DNA from: Paraglaciecola arctica
GTDB lineage: Bacteria > Pseudomonadota > Gammaproteobacteria > Enterobacterales > Alteromonadaceae
NCBI RefSeq assembly: GCF_018861065.1
Contig: NZ_JAHKQO010000036.1
Location: 1-64,000, forward strand
Direction: 5' to 3'
Length of the DNA: 64,000 nt
Shown: positions 44,676-53,410 of the stretch, piece by piece
Position numbering within the stretch: the stretch's first letter is position 1
Layout: every line of letters starts with the position of its first letter
Notes under the pieces: model-generated
What the model was told of the DNA's origin: nothing
The model's database searches: none
What the model saw: only the letters and a program-made list of their open reading frames with translations
Program-made: the position numbers and the translations under genes

Positions 44676-46382
44676 ATGAAAAATCTTTCAAAATCATATA
44701 TTTCAGCTATCGCATTAGTAGTTTGTTCAACACTGACTATGTCCTGCAATAAACCACAAAATGACACAACTGTAACTTCACTCGAGGTACAAGAATCTGA
44801 CCTAAACGCCTCAGAACTGACATTGACCCCAGAGTACAAAAACCGACTTAATATCTATTTCCCGGTTACTCTTTCTGCAGACATCAGTCATTTAAGTGAT
44901 AACCAGCAGCAAATGTTGGCCGTATTAATTGATGCATCGCTAATAATGGACGACTTATTTTGGAAACAAGCATTTGGCGAAGATAAGGCAGCTTTTTTAT
45001 CACGCATTAGCGACCCTGCAGTCAAAAACTTTGCGGACATAAATTATGGTCCTTGGGACAGATTGAATGGAGACAAAGTATTTTTAAGCGGCGAACCTGA
45101 AAAACAATTGGGTGCCCGATTTTACCCCGCTGATATGACCAAGGAAGAATTTGAAAACAGTAACTTTGCTGACAAAGATGGTTTGTATTCGATGGTTCGC
45201 AGAAACGACCAAGGTGAATTAACCGCGATCCCCTATTCAAGCTATTTTGCTGAAGAGCTAAAACGCGCAGCTCAGCTCCTTAAGAAAGCAGCCACGTTGG
45301 CAGAAGATAAGAGTTTTGCCGACTATCTTAATTTACGCGCCGAAGCCTTATTAACCAATAATTACCAAGCGTCTGATTATGCTTGGATGGATATGAAAAC
45401 CAACCCTATTGAATTGGTTTACGGACCCATTGAGACCTATGAAGATCAACTATTTGGTTATCGAGCCGCATTTGAATCCTACGTTTTACTAAAAGACTTG
45501 GCATGGAGCGAACGACTCAGTAAATATGCATCCTACTTACCTGAATTGCAGCAAGGCCTGCCCGTTGCCGAGAAATACAAGGCACAAATGCCCGGTGCCA
45601 ATGCTGATTTAAATGCCTACGATGTCATTTATTATGCCGGGCATTCAAATGCGGGAAGTAAAACTATTGCCATCAACTTGCCTAACGATGAAGAAGTGCA
45701 ACTTAAAAAAGGGACTCGACGGCTACAACTCAAAAATGCGATGCAAGCAAAGTTCGATAATATTTTAGTGCCCATTTCGAAACAGTTGATCGTGCCAGAG
45801 CAACGCCAACATATTACTTTCAACGCGTTTTTCGCCAATACTATGTTTCATGAAGTGGCCCATGGACTAGGCATCAAGTCAGTGCTAGATAGTGAACAAA
45901 CTGTTCGACAGGCACTTAAAGAACATGCTTCTGCTTTAGAAGAAGGTAAAGCCGATATTTTAGGGCTGTATATGGTCCAGCAGTTGCTAGCCAAAGGGGT
46001 AATTGATGAGGGTATGTTAGAAGATTACTATGTGACCTTTATGGCAGGGATTTTCCGTTCGGTTCGATTTGGTGCGTCCAGTGCTCATGGCAAAGCCAAC
46101 ATGATCAGATTCAATTTTTTCCAAGAATATCAAGCTTTTAGTCGTAGAGATGATGGATTATATCAAGTCGACATGCAGAATATGAGCAAAGCGATTGATG
46201 CCTTATCAAATACCATTCTCACTCTACAAGGAGATGGCGACTATAATGGGGTTGCTAAGTTAGTAGCTGACAAAGGCATTATCAAGGAACAACTGCAGCA
46301 AGACCTTGATCGATTAACTGCTGCCGATATTCCAGTCGATATAGATTTCAAGCAAGGAATACACACCTTAGGATTAAAATAA
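44676..46382 (+). CDS. M49-like (dipeptidyl-peptidase III-like) zinc metallopeptidase lipoprotein
   Basis: The 568-residue protein has a lipoprotein signal (lipobox LTMSC, Cys24) and a zinc site, FHEVAHGLG, with an EEGKADILGL motif about 50 residues on. This pairing resembles the HEXXXH ... EExRAE/D sites of dipeptidyl-peptidase III (M49), except that the first site reads as the pentapeptide HEXXH. The length is shorter than human DPP III. It would act in the periplasm or at the outer membrane on short peptides. AGGTGA before the ATG supports the start. Monocistronic. Confidence 0.72.
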   Translation: MKNLSKSYISAIALVVCSTLTMSCNKPQNDTTVTSLEVQESDLNASELTLTPEYKNRLNIYFPVTLSADISHLSDNQQQMLAVLIDASLIMDDLFWKQAFGEDKAAFLSRISDPAVKNFADINYGPWDRLNGDKVFLSGEPEKQLGARFYPADMTKEEFENSNFADKDGLYSMVRRNDQGELTAIPYSSYFAEELKRAAQLLKKAATLAEDKSFADYLNLRAEALLTNNYQASDYAWMDMKTNPIELVYGPIETYEDQLFGYRAAFESYVLLKDLAWSERLSKYASYLPELQQGLPVAEKYKAQMPGANADLNAYDVIYYAGHSNAGSKTIAINLPNDEEVQLKKGTRRLQLKNAMQAKFDNILVPISKQLIVPEQRQHITFNAFFANTMFHEVAHGLGIKSVLDSEQTVRQALKEHASALEEGKADILGLYMVQQLLAKGVIDEGMLEDYYVTFMAGIFRSVRFGASSAHGKANMIRFNFFQEYQAFSRRDDGLYQVDMQNMSKAIDALSNTILTLQGDGDYNGVAKLVADKGIIKEQLQQDLDRLTAADIPVDIDFKQGIHTLGLK

Positions 46383-46414
46383 CTTAATCCTTTAACACGA
46401 AGAATTATTTGATT

Positions 46415-46555
46415 ACTAAATCCCCTGCAACAGCTCAAGTCCATTATGAGGACCTGGGCTACTTGTTATTCGGCAATGGACTGGCGGGGATTTTAGTCAC
46501 TTTGTGAGCATTCAACATCTTGGTTTTGGGATTTCGATTGGCGAAAACCCAAAAC
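46415..46555. other. Structured intergenic region with nested inverted repeats
   Basis: Between the convergent metallopeptidase and hinT genes lie three stems: ACTAAATCCCC (46415-46425) with GGGGATTTTAGT (46486-46497); an inner 11-position hairpin (46432-46442 with 46450-46460, one mismatch and one G-U); and a second hairpin, GTTTTGGG (46523-46530) with CCCAAAAC (46548-46555), extended by TTTCG/CGAAA. It may be a terminator cluster, a small structured RNA or a remnant element. The same DNA also reads as a short frame ending at 46507. Confidence 0.5.
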
Positions 46556-46602
46556 TCACCAAAACTACGATTGTAAAAAAGCCGTTACTTCAAGCATCAT
46601 AC

Positions 46603-46968
46603 TTAAGCTGACTTTATAGTTTCTTGATAGGGTGGCCAGCCCATGGCTTTACCCGCTAATACATGCAAATGGATGTGATAAACAGTCTGCCCACCGTTTT
46701 CGTTACAGTTCATGACTGCTCTGTATCCGTCTTTCGCAAAGTCCATTTTTTCCGCTAGTTGTGCCGCGACCCAATAAAGGTGGCCCACTAAAGCTTTATC
46801 GGTGTCTTCAATGTCATTTATGGTTTTGATGGGCTTTTTGGGAATAACCAAAAAGTGTATCGGAGCTTGGGGGTTAATATCGCTAAATGCCAATGCCAAT
46901 TCGTCTTCATAAAGGATATCAGCAGGAATTTCTTTATTAATTATTTTAGTAAAAATCGTTGCGCTCAT
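46603..46968 (-). CDS. hinT: HIT-family nucleotide-binding protein (HinT-like)
   Basis: The 121-residue protein has the histidine triad HIHLH (98-102) followed by VLAGKAMGWPP, the N-terminal TIFTKIINKEIPADILYEDE, and the DINPQAPIHFLVIPKK strand pair. HinT enzymes hydrolyse nucleoside phosphoramidates such as AMP-lysine. The gene is 12 bp downstream of uppP on the same strand. Confidence 0.93.
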   Translation of the reverse strand: MSATIFTKIINKEIPADILYEDELALAFSDINPQAPIHFLVIPKKPIKTINDIEDTDKALVGHLYWVAAQLAEKMDFAKDGYRAVMNCNENGGQTVYHIHLHVLAGKAMGWPPYQETIKSA

Positions 46969-46980
46969 AGTTTTTCCTTC

Positions 46981-47781
46981 CTAAATGAAAATAAACAATA
47001 ATAATGCTGAGCCTAATATCAACCTGTAGATTACAAATGGCAGCATTCCTATTTTAGAGATCCACGCTAAAAATAAGTATATACATCCATAAGCACTTAC
47101 AAATGAAAAGAGTGCTCCAAACAATAACGCATTCCAATCAACCTGATTAGGGTTTTGTAATAAGTCTAAAGTAGCCAGTAGCCCTGCCCCCAAAATAACC
47201 GGGATAGACAATAAAAAGGAATATCTGGCGGCACTTTCACGGTTTAGACCGATCATCAATCCAGCAGTCATCGTTATTCCGGAGCGTGATGTACCGGGTA
47301 TAATTGCAATGGCTTGCGCAAGACCGATAAAAATCGCGTTTTTCCAAGTAATTTGATGTACGGTTTTAGTCTGTGAGGCTTTACTATCTGCGTACCAAAG
47401 TAACAAACCAAATCCTATGGTGGTGATAGCAATCACTAGAGCCGAACGTGTATAAATTTCGATAAAGTCTTTAAAAACAAACCCAAAGAATATAGCGGGT
47501 AATGTGCCAATTATAACCCACCATGCCAAGCGACTGTCTGGGGTTTGCTGTGAACTAAGGCCGTGACCAAACCAAGCTCCAGCAAGACGCCAGATATCGT
47601 CACGAAAATAGATAATAATTGCTAGCAGACTTCCCACATGAACGGCCACATCAAAAGCCATGCCCTGATTATTCCAGCCTAATACCTGCGAGGGTAAAAT
47701 TAAATGGGCTGAACTAGAGATGGGTAAAAACTCAGTTACCCCTTGTATAATAGCCAAGATAATAATTTCAATTAACGTCAT
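46981..47781 (-). CDS. uppP: Undecaprenyl-diphosphatase UppP (BacA)
   Basis: The 266-residue protein has about eight membrane helices. It has the first motif QGVTEFLPISSSAHLI and the second, IPGTSRSGITMTAG, both diagnostic for the BacA family, which removes a phosphate from undecaprenyl pyrophosphate to regenerate the lipid carrier for peptidoglycan and EPS. ATG 47781 (MTLIEII) is preferred; six upstream codons are open. It overlaps the end of folK by 4 bp. Confidence 0.94.
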   Translation of the reverse strand: MTLIEIIILAIIQGVTEFLPISSSAHLILPSQVLGWNNQGMAFDVAVHVGSLLAIIIYFRDDIWRLAGAWFGHGLSSQQTPDSRLAWWVIIGTLPAIFFGFVFKDFIEIYTRSALVIAITTIGFGLLLWYADSKASQTKTVHQITWKNAIFIGLAQAIAIIPGTSRSGITMTAGLMIGLNRESAARYSFLLSIPVILGAGLLATLDLLQNPNQVDWNALLFGALFSFVSAYGCIYLFLAWISKIGMLPFVIYRLILGSALLLFIFI

Positions 47782-48299
47782 GTATTGCTTGGACTCCATT
47801 CAAATTTAATTGCCCACAGTTTCTGTTGGCTTTTGTCATATTCTTGCCAAAGTTTGCTGTAGTTTTTGTTCACTTCAGGATGAATTTGCTCAGCAGCAAT
47901 TTCGGCCAGTGGTTTTAATACGAATGCGTTAAAAAGGATCTCTGGACGGGGTAATAGAATTGGCTGAGAAGTGACTAAAGTGTCGTATAAAAGCAAATCT
48001 AAGTCGAGGGTTCTAGGCGCAAATTTTTGTTCGCCACGCTGGCGTTTATTATCTTGCTCTATTTTTTTAAGGACACGACACACGTCCGAAATAGACAATT
48101 GGGTATTGGCCTTCACCACCAAATTGTAAAAGTTGTTACCTTCAAACCCGACAGACTCGCTTTCGTAAACAGAAGAAAGAGTTAATTCACCAAATGCTTG
48201 ATACATGCCTTGTAGACCGGCTTTGGTATGTTTTTCTTTTTCCACGTTACTACCGACACTGATATAAATAGTATGTGATGTTTCAGCGTCAATACTCAA
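47778..48299 (-). CDS. folK: 6-hydroxymethyl-7,8-dihydropterin pyrophosphokinase FolK
   Basis: The 173-residue protein contains YISVGSNVEKEKH at the N terminus and the HPPK signature region KRQRGEQKFAPRTLDLDLLLYD, where the R and DLD residues bind ATP-magnesium. It transfers pyrophosphate from ATP to the pterin in folate synthesis. It overlaps folB upstream by 4 bp and uppP downstream by 4 bp, so the three genes are coupled. Confidence 0.94.
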   Translation of the reverse strand: MSIDAETSHTIYISVGSNVEKEKHTKAGLQGMYQAFGELTLSSVYESESVGFEGNNFYNLVVKANTQLSISDVCRVLKKIEQDNKRQRGEQKFAPRTLDLDLLLYDTLVTSQPILLPRPEILFNAFVLKPLAEIAAEQIHPEVNKNYSKLWQEYDKSQQKLWAIKFEWSPSNT

Positions 48300-48655
48300 A
48301 AAGTTTGTTCCTTAGTAAATTCGACTGCAACGTTTTTAGCGTTAGCTAAAATATCTGGCTTACTTAGTTTTAATCGCACAACTTTCAGCAAAGGAAAAGT
48401 TTGTAACAACCAGTCGACCATATGGCTAGCCAACGCTTCAATTAATTTAAATTGGCTATTGGCTGCAAAAACAGTTATTCCTTGGGCTATTTCGGCGTAA
48501 TTAAGTGTTTTTTCTACATCATCTGTTTGTGCCGCCATTGAAAGGTCGGCACTTAGCTCTACATCAACTATTAAACGTTGCTGATGTTTTCTTTCCCAGT
48601 CATATACGCCAATTAACGCTAAGACCTCGAGCCCTTCAATATGAATTTTATCCAT
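48296..48655 (-). CDS. folB: Dihydroneopterin aldolase FolB
   Basis: The 119-residue protein reads MDKIHIEGLEVLALIGVYDW at its start, the standard FolB N terminus, with LNYAEIAQGI and KLIEALASHMVDWLL following, and a C-terminal VRLKLSKPDIL segment. It produces the pterin substrate of FolK. ATG 48655 is chosen for its family-typical N terminus and a nearby GGAT; a Met six codons upstream is possible. Divergent from plsY with a 73-bp gap. Confidence 0.94.
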   Translation of the reverse strand: MDKIHIEGLEVLALIGVYDWERKHQQRLIVDVELSADLSMAAQTDDVEKTLNYAEIAQGITVFAANSQFKLIEALASHMVDWLLQTFPLLKVVRLKLSKPDILANAKNVAVEFTKEQTF

Positions 48656-48728
48656 TAGTGATCCGCGCTGCATTTTATTGGTGTTTGGTATATTCTGCTA
48701 AATTGTAACCCATTCTTAATACAAGTAC

Positions 48729-49325
48729 ATGACAGCACTTACAATTTTAATATTTGCTTGCACCTATTTAGTGGGGTCTATTTCCAGCGCCATTTTAGTT
48801 TGTAGACTTTTTAAATTAGGTGACCCTAGAGCACAAGGTTCAGGTAATCCTGGAGCAACAAATGTATTGCGCTTAGGTGGAAAGCTGCCAGCAATTTTAG
48901 TGTTAATCTTCGATGTACTGAAAGGCACCGTGCCAGTTTGGGCAAGTTATTATTTGGGATTGGAGCCAATTAATCTAGCCTTTGTTGCAGTGATGGCGTG
49001 TTTAGGCCATATGTACCCTTTGTTCTTTGGTTTTTCTGGGGGTAAGGCTGTGGCTACCGCTTTTGGTGCCATTCTACCACTAGGCTTAGACCTAGCGGCA
49101 ATATTAATAGTGACTTGGGTAATAGTAGTGCGACTCACTCACTACTCTTCTTTAGCTGCGATTGTAGCTGTCAGTCTCGCACCTTTTTTCACATGGTTGT
49201 TAAAACCAGAATACAGTTTACCCGTCGCTATATTGAGCCTTTTAATAGTGCTACGTCACAAAGATAATATTATTCGGCTGTTACACGGGCAAGAAAGTAA
49301 AATATCTCAGAAAAATAACCACTAG
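48729..49325 (+). CDS. plsY: Glycerol-3-phosphate acyltransferase PlsY
   Basis: The 198-residue membrane protein has five helices and the PlsY motifs [32 protein letters not shown] and [15 protein letters not shown]. It transfers acyl from acyl phosphate to glycerol-3-phosphate, the first phospholipid step. It overlaps the 3' end of tsaD by 4 bp in convergent orientation, with no room for a terminator. Confidence 0.95.
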   Translation: MTALTILIFACTYLVGSISSAILVCRLFKLGDPRAQGSGNPGATNVLRLGGKLPAILVLIFDVLKGTVPVWASYYLGLEPINLAFVAVMACLGHMYPLFFGFSGGKAVATAFGAILPLGLDLAAILIVTWVIVVRLTHYSSLAAIVAVSLAPFFTWLLKPEYSLPVAILSLLIVLRHKDNIIRLLHGQESKISQKNNH

Positions 49326-50335
49326 ATTGGCGGCAACTCTTCCAACGACCAACGAGGTCTTGCCTTAGTAGACATTGCTTCAATTTCACCTGCTTTGAGC
49401 CTTTGTAGACCTGCGTACGCTATCATCGCGCCATTGTCAGTACAAAACTCTAATCGTGGATAAAACACTTCACCATTAATTTTTTTCATCATAATGGCTA
49501 GGTCTTCACGTAGTTGTTTATTGGCGCTAACCCCACCGGCAATAACCAAACGTTTTAATCCGGTATGTTTCAAAGCTCGCTTGCACTTGATAGCTAAGGT
49601 ATCAACTACGGCTTCTTGAAAGGCAAAAGCAATATTGGCCTGAGTTTGCTCAGAGCCGTCTGATGCTCTAATAGTATTCGCGGCAAAGGTTTTCAAACCA
49701 CTAAAACTGAAATCCAAGCCAGGTTTCGTAGTCATAGGCCGCGGAAAATCGTAGTGCCCCGCTTCTCCCTTTTCAGCCAATTTTGCCAATAAGGGGCCTC
49801 CTGGATAATCTAATCCCAATAGTTTTGCAGTTTTATCAAAGGCTTCGCCAGCGGCATCATCGACTGATTCGCCCAATACCTGGTATTGTCCAATACCCGC
49901 AACCTTCACCATCATCGAATGACCACCAGAAACCAAAAGAGCGACAAAAGGAAACGCTGGCGCTGGTTCGTCTAACATTGGAGCAAGCAAATGCCCTTCC
50001 ATATGATGTACACCTACTGCCGGCTTGTTCCAAGCATAAGCCAAACTGCGGGCAACCGATGAGCCAACCAATAAAGCCCCTACTAGACCTGGTCCTTTAG
50101 TAAAAGCAATTCCATCAATGTCCTCAGCGCTGCAGTCTGCTTCTAATAAAGTCTGTTTTATTAGAGGCACAAGTTTACGAACATGATCTCTAGACGCAAG
50201 CTCTGGCACCACGCCACCATAATCTGCATGCAATTTTACTTGACTATATAATTGGTGCGACAACAAGCCTTGTTGTTCGTCGTAAATGGCAACACCAGTC
50301 TCATCACATGAGGTTTCGATACCTAATACACGCAT
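49322..50335 (-). CDS. tsaD: tRNA N6-threonylcarbamoyladenosine synthase subunit TsaD
   Basis: The 337-residue protein begins [19 protein letters not shown] and carries [10 protein letters not shown] (metal ligands), [22 protein letters not shown] and [10 protein letters not shown]. It completes t6A synthesis on ANN-decoding tRNAs with TsaB/TsaE. ATG 50335 is used; the TTG two codons earlier is not needed. It lies divergent to rpsU, the usual gammaproteobacterial arrangement. Confidence 0.96.
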   Translation of the reverse strand: MRVLGIETSCDETGVAIYDEQQGLLSHQLYSQVKLHADYGGVVPELASRDHVRKLVPLIKQTLLEADCSAEDIDGIAFTKGPGLVGALLVGSSVARSLAYAWNKPAVGVHHMEGHLLAPMLDEPAPAFPFVALLVSGGHSMMVKVAGIGQYQVLGESVDDAAGEAFDKTAKLLGLDYPGGPLLAKLAEKGEAGHYDFPRPMTTKPGLDFSFSGLKTFAANTIRASDGSEQTQANIAFAFQEAVVDTLAIKCKRALKHTGLKRLVIAGGVSANKQLREDLAIMMKKINGEVFYPRLEFCTDNGAMIAYAGLQRLKAGEIEAMSTKARPRWSLEELPPI

Positions 50336-50449
50336 ATTCAATTTCTAACACAAACGTTTTAAACTGACGGCATTTTACTGATTAGCGCATAAACCTCCAA
50401 TCTAATCTGACATTTGTTACAATTATTAGGATTTTTAGTTCAACAGGAC

Positions 50450-50478
50450 TTTACATCCTTTGAGGATAGGATTAGAAT
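50450..50478 (+). promoter_or_regulatory. Sigma-70 promoter of the rpsU-yqeY-dnaG-rpoD operon
   Basis: TTTACA (50450-50455) and TAGAAT (50473-50478) each match 5 of 6 consensus positions and are separated by exactly 17 bp. Transcription would begin near 50485, giving a leader of about 70 bases before the rpsU ATG. It is the only good pair seen between tsaD and rpsU. Confidence 0.65.
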
Positions 50479-50554
50479 TCCGCACCATTTTTAACCGAGC
50501 TGGCTATTACTTATACCGGCCGATATGTTTTTATTTTTTTGAGGTGAGAGTTGA

Positions 50555-50770
50555 ATGCCAATCGTTAAAGTTAGAGAAAACGAACCTTTTGATGTTGCAT
50601 TGCGTCGTTTTAAACGTTCATGTGAAAAAGCAGGTGTACTTTCTGAAGTTCGTCGTCGCGAATTTTTTGAAAAACCTACTTGGGAACGTAAGCGTAAGAA
50701 AGCTGCCGCTAAGAAACGTCTTTTGAAGAAGTTATCTCGCGAAAACGCTCGTCGCATTAGATTGTACTAA
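50555..50770 (+). CDS. rpsU: 30S ribosomal protein S21
   Basis: The 71-residue basic protein reads [20 protein letters not shown] and ends in an Arg/Lys-rich tail, full length for S21. GAGGTGAG (50541-50548) is a strong ribosome site 6 bases before the ATG. It is the first gene of the macromolecular synthesis operon, which couples translation, replication priming and sigma-70 supply. Confidence 0.98.
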   Translation: MPIVKVRENEPFDVALRRFKRSCEKAGVLSEVRRREFFEKPTWERKRKKAAAKKRLLKKLSRENARRIRLY

Positions 50771-50781
50771 ATCTCTTCTGG

Positions 50782-50809
50782 AGCGCGTTATTGTTGTAAA
50801 TAATGCGCT
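50782..50809 (+). terminator. Attenuator/terminator hairpin after rpsU
   Basis: AGCGCGTTATT (50782-50792) pairs with AATAATGCGCT (50799-50809) over 11 positions with one G-U pair and a 6-base loop, followed by TTAAGTCGTTTT. In Escherichia coli an internal terminator after rpsU lowers dnaG expression, and this hairpin occupies the equivalent place. Confidence 0.7.
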
Positions 50810-50870
50810 TTAAGTCGTTTTATCACATATCTTATCAAACATCCTTTTTCCGTTTTTACAGAGTCATTGT

Positions 50871-51332
50871 ATGTCATTATTAGATGATTTAAAAAATGCA
50901 CAAAAAGACGCTATGCGTGCCAAAGACAAAATTCGTCTTGGTACTATTCGTATGGCTTTGTCTGCCGTAAAGCAACATGAAATCGATGGGCGTACTAATG
51001 CCGATTATGTTGCGCTAGATGATGATGGTGTGCTTGCTATTTTAATCAAGATGGTAAAACAACGAAAAGATGCAGCCAGCCAATATGAAACAGCTGGTCG
51101 ACAAGATTTACTTGATATTGAACAAGCAGAAATTGTAATTTTACAAGAGTTTATGCCCAAAGCCCTTAGCGAAGAAGAGCTTGATGCGTTAATCGTGGAA
51201 GCGATGCAAGAGTCAGGTGCGTCAGGTATGCAGGATATGGGTAAAGTCATGGGCTTGTTAAAACCTAAAGTTCAAGGCCGCGCTGATATGGGCAAATTAA
51301 GTGGGAAAATAAAAGCCAAGCTTAATTCATAG
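50871..51332 (+). CDS. yqeY: GatB/YqeY-domain protein
   Basis: The 153-residue protein starts MSLLDDLKNAQKDAMRAKDK and contains RLGTIRMALSAVKQHEID and MGKVMGLLKPKVQGRADMG, the GatB/YqeY tail-like domain. The function is not settled; a role in tRNA-related amidation or aminoacyl-tRNA handling is suggested for the family. It commonly sits between rpsU and dnaG in marine gammaproteobacteria. Confidence 0.93.
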   Translation: MSLLDDLKNAQKDAMRAKDKIRLGTIRMALSAVKQHEIDGRTNADYVALDDDGVLAILIKMVKQRKDAASQYETAGRQDLLDIEQAEIVILQEFMPKALSEEELDALIVEAMQESGASGMQDMGKVMGLLKPKVQGRADMGKLSGKIKAKLNS

Positions 51333-51356
51333 CAAACTCATATGTAGTTCAATAAT

Positions 51357-51384
51357 AATAAACCGCACGCAGATGCGGTTTATT
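51357..51384 (+). terminator. Hairpin terminator between yqeY and dnaG
   Basis: AATAAACCGCA (51357-51367) pairs perfectly with TGCGGTTTATT (51374-51384), an 11-bp stem with loop CGCAGA, followed by TGTTTA. It lies 24 bp after the yqeY stop codon and about 75 bp ahead of dnaG, so it would partly separate dnaG-rpoD from upstream transcription. Confidence 0.75.
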
Positions 51385-51457
51385 TGTTTAAGTGCATAAA
51401 GTTTTCAAACTTTATGGCATTATGTTTCACCCGTTTTTGAGTATTTAAGAAGGTATA

Positions 51458-53224
51458 ATGTCTGGTCGTATTCCCCGCGAGTTTATTGATGACATTATTG
51501 CTCGTACAGACATTGTTGAAATAATTGATAGTCGCGTTCGCCTGAAAAAAGCGGGTCGCAACCACCAAGCCTGCTGTCCATTCCACGACGAAAAAAGTCC
51601 TTCATTTACGGTTAGCCAAGACAAACAGTTTTATCATTGCTTCGGTTGCGGTGCACATGGCAATGTCATTTCATTTTTAATGGAATTTGATCGCCTAGAA
51701 TTTCCGGAAGCAATCGAAGAGTTAGCCCAATACCATAGTATTGAAGTGCCTCGAGAAAAAGGCAGTGCACCTGCTCCTTCAGCAGAGCAAAAACAACAAA
51801 AAGAAAACGATTACGAGCTAATGGAAAAAGTCGCTAAATACTTTGCCCAGCAACTCAAAGTTCATCCCGACAAAGACAAAGCAGTAAATTACCTAAAAAA
51901 ACGAGGGCTGAGCGGAGAAATAGTGAAAGCTTTCGATATGGGTTACGCACCACCTGAGTGGGATTCGGTGTTAAAAACCTTCGGAAAAAGCCCTGTTTAC
52001 CAAGAACAATTACTCGATCTCAAACTCATAACAGAAAATGATAACAGAAGACGTTTCGACTTTTTCCGCGACCGTATCATGTTCCCAATTCGCGATAAAC
52101 GCGGGCGAGTCATAGGTTTTGGCGGTCGGGTATTGGAAGACGGCGGGCCAAAATATCTAAACTCGCCAGAAACCCGAATATTTCATAAAGGCCATGAGCT
52201 ATATGGATTCTATCAAGCTAAACAAGCTCACCGCAATTTAGCTCGCGTGATGATTGTTGAGGGTTATATGGATGTAGTTGCCCTTGGTCAATTTGGAATC
52301 GACTACGCTGTTGCATCACTAGGAACCGCCACCACACCAGAGCACATTCAAATGTTATTCCGTGCGACCTCTGAAGTAGTGTGTTGTTACGATGGTGATC
52401 GTGCAGGCAAAGAAGCGGCTTGGCGCGCATTAGAAAATGCACTGCCTTTCTTAAAAGACGGTGTAGAAATGAAATTTCTATTTTTACCAGACGGTGAAGA
52501 CCCAGATACCTTAGTGCGTAAAATTGGCAAAGAAGCTTTTGAAAACACCCTAACAAAGGACGCGGTTCCTTTGTCGAAGTTCTTTTTTGACAATTTATTA
52601 CAACGCCATCATGTTGGCAGTCACGAAGGTAAAGCAGCGTTAAAAGCTCAAGCATTACCATTAATTGAGCAAATAGCGGGTGAAAACATAAAGGAAATTT
52701 TATTTGCTGATTTAAGCAATCATATGGGTGACCAAAACAAACATCGATTAGAGCGTGACATTGCCCAAGCCAATCTAAGAACCAATCCCAAAAAGTTAGA
52801 TTTTAATACGCCCAACAAGAGCACCATATCACCGGTTCGTATGATGATACGATTATTGTTAGATGATCCTGGTTTAGCGACTAAATGTATTGCAGCAGAC
52901 CCTTCTCCTTTAGCCGCAATAGGCATTCCAGGTATGGCCATGTTAATTGAACTTTATCAATATTGTTTAGCCAAACCACAAGCCAACACAGCCCAAGTTC
53001 TGGAACATTTTCGAGGTCATGCCCAAAGTGCACAATTGGCTAAATTAATGATGTGGGAATATGCTGAACAAAACCAAGCCGCAGTATTTGAAGATAGTTT
53101 CGCTAAGCTACTTGATTGGCATTTACAAAGCCGTATGGATGAACTGTTTTCCAAATCTAGGGTGAGCAAATTAACCGATGCAGAAAAACAAGAACTCAAC
53201 CTATTAATAAAAGAACAAAAGTAG
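51458..53224 (+). CDS. dnaG: DNA primase DnaG
   Basis: The 588-residue protein begins MSGRIPREFIDDIIARTDIV. The zinc-binding domain has Cys40, His43, Cys61 and Cys64 (CPFH...CFGC), and the TOPRIM core includes MIVEGYMDVVAL and CCYDGDRAGKEAA with the acidic metal site. The C-terminal helical DnaB-interaction region follows from about 440. It makes RNA primers at the replication fork. It lies in the standard order between yqeY and rpoD. Confidence 0.97.
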   Translation: MSGRIPREFIDDIIARTDIVEIIDSRVRLKKAGRNHQACCPFHDEKSPSFTVSQDKQFYHCFGCGAHGNVISFLMEFDRLEFPEAIEELAQYHSIEVPREKGSAPAPSAEQKQQKENDYELMEKVAKYFAQQLKVHPDKDKAVNYLKKRGLSGEIVKAFDMGYAPPEWDSVLKTFGKSPVYQEQLLDLKLITENDNRRRFDFFRDRIMFPIRDKRGRVIGFGGRVLEDGGPKYLNSPETRIFHKGHELYGFYQAKQAHRNLARVMIVEGYMDVVALGQFGIDYAVASLGTATTPEHIQMLFRATSEVVCCYDGDRAGKEAAWRALENALPFLKDGVEMKFLFLPDGEDPDTLVRKIGKEAFENTLTKDAVPLSKFFFDNLLQRHHVGSHEGKAALKAQALPLIEQIAGENIKEILFADLSNHMGDQNKHRLERDIAQANLRTNPKKLDFNTPNKSTISPVRMMIRLLLDDPGLATKCIAADPSPLAAIGIPGMAMLIELYQYCLAKPQANTAQVLEHFRGHAQSAQLAKLMMWEYAEQNQAAVFEDSFAKLLDWHLQSRMDELFSKSRVSKLTDAEKQELNLLIKEQK

Positions 53225-53410
53225 CCTTGTAAAAGAACAAAAATGACCCAAGATCTAGCCCAAAGCCTAGTGAGTCTGCTATACTGGCGAATTCGCTAAC
53301 ACCGCACTAAATACAAAGTATTTACTGGGTATATTAAACAAGTTAGAGCGTGAATCCTCTCACAGAGAGATTTTGATGAATATTCAACTAATTCGAGAAG
53401 CGTAAGTTAT

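Noticed and set aside
46415-46555. Integron attC site
   Set aside because: The stems lack the RYYYAAC/GTTRRRY core sites, and no integrase or cassette array is present.
50460-50757. Two frames (plus 50460-50726, minus 50491-50757) around rpsU
   Set aside because: They are shadows of rpsU and its leader; rpsU itself is unmistakable.
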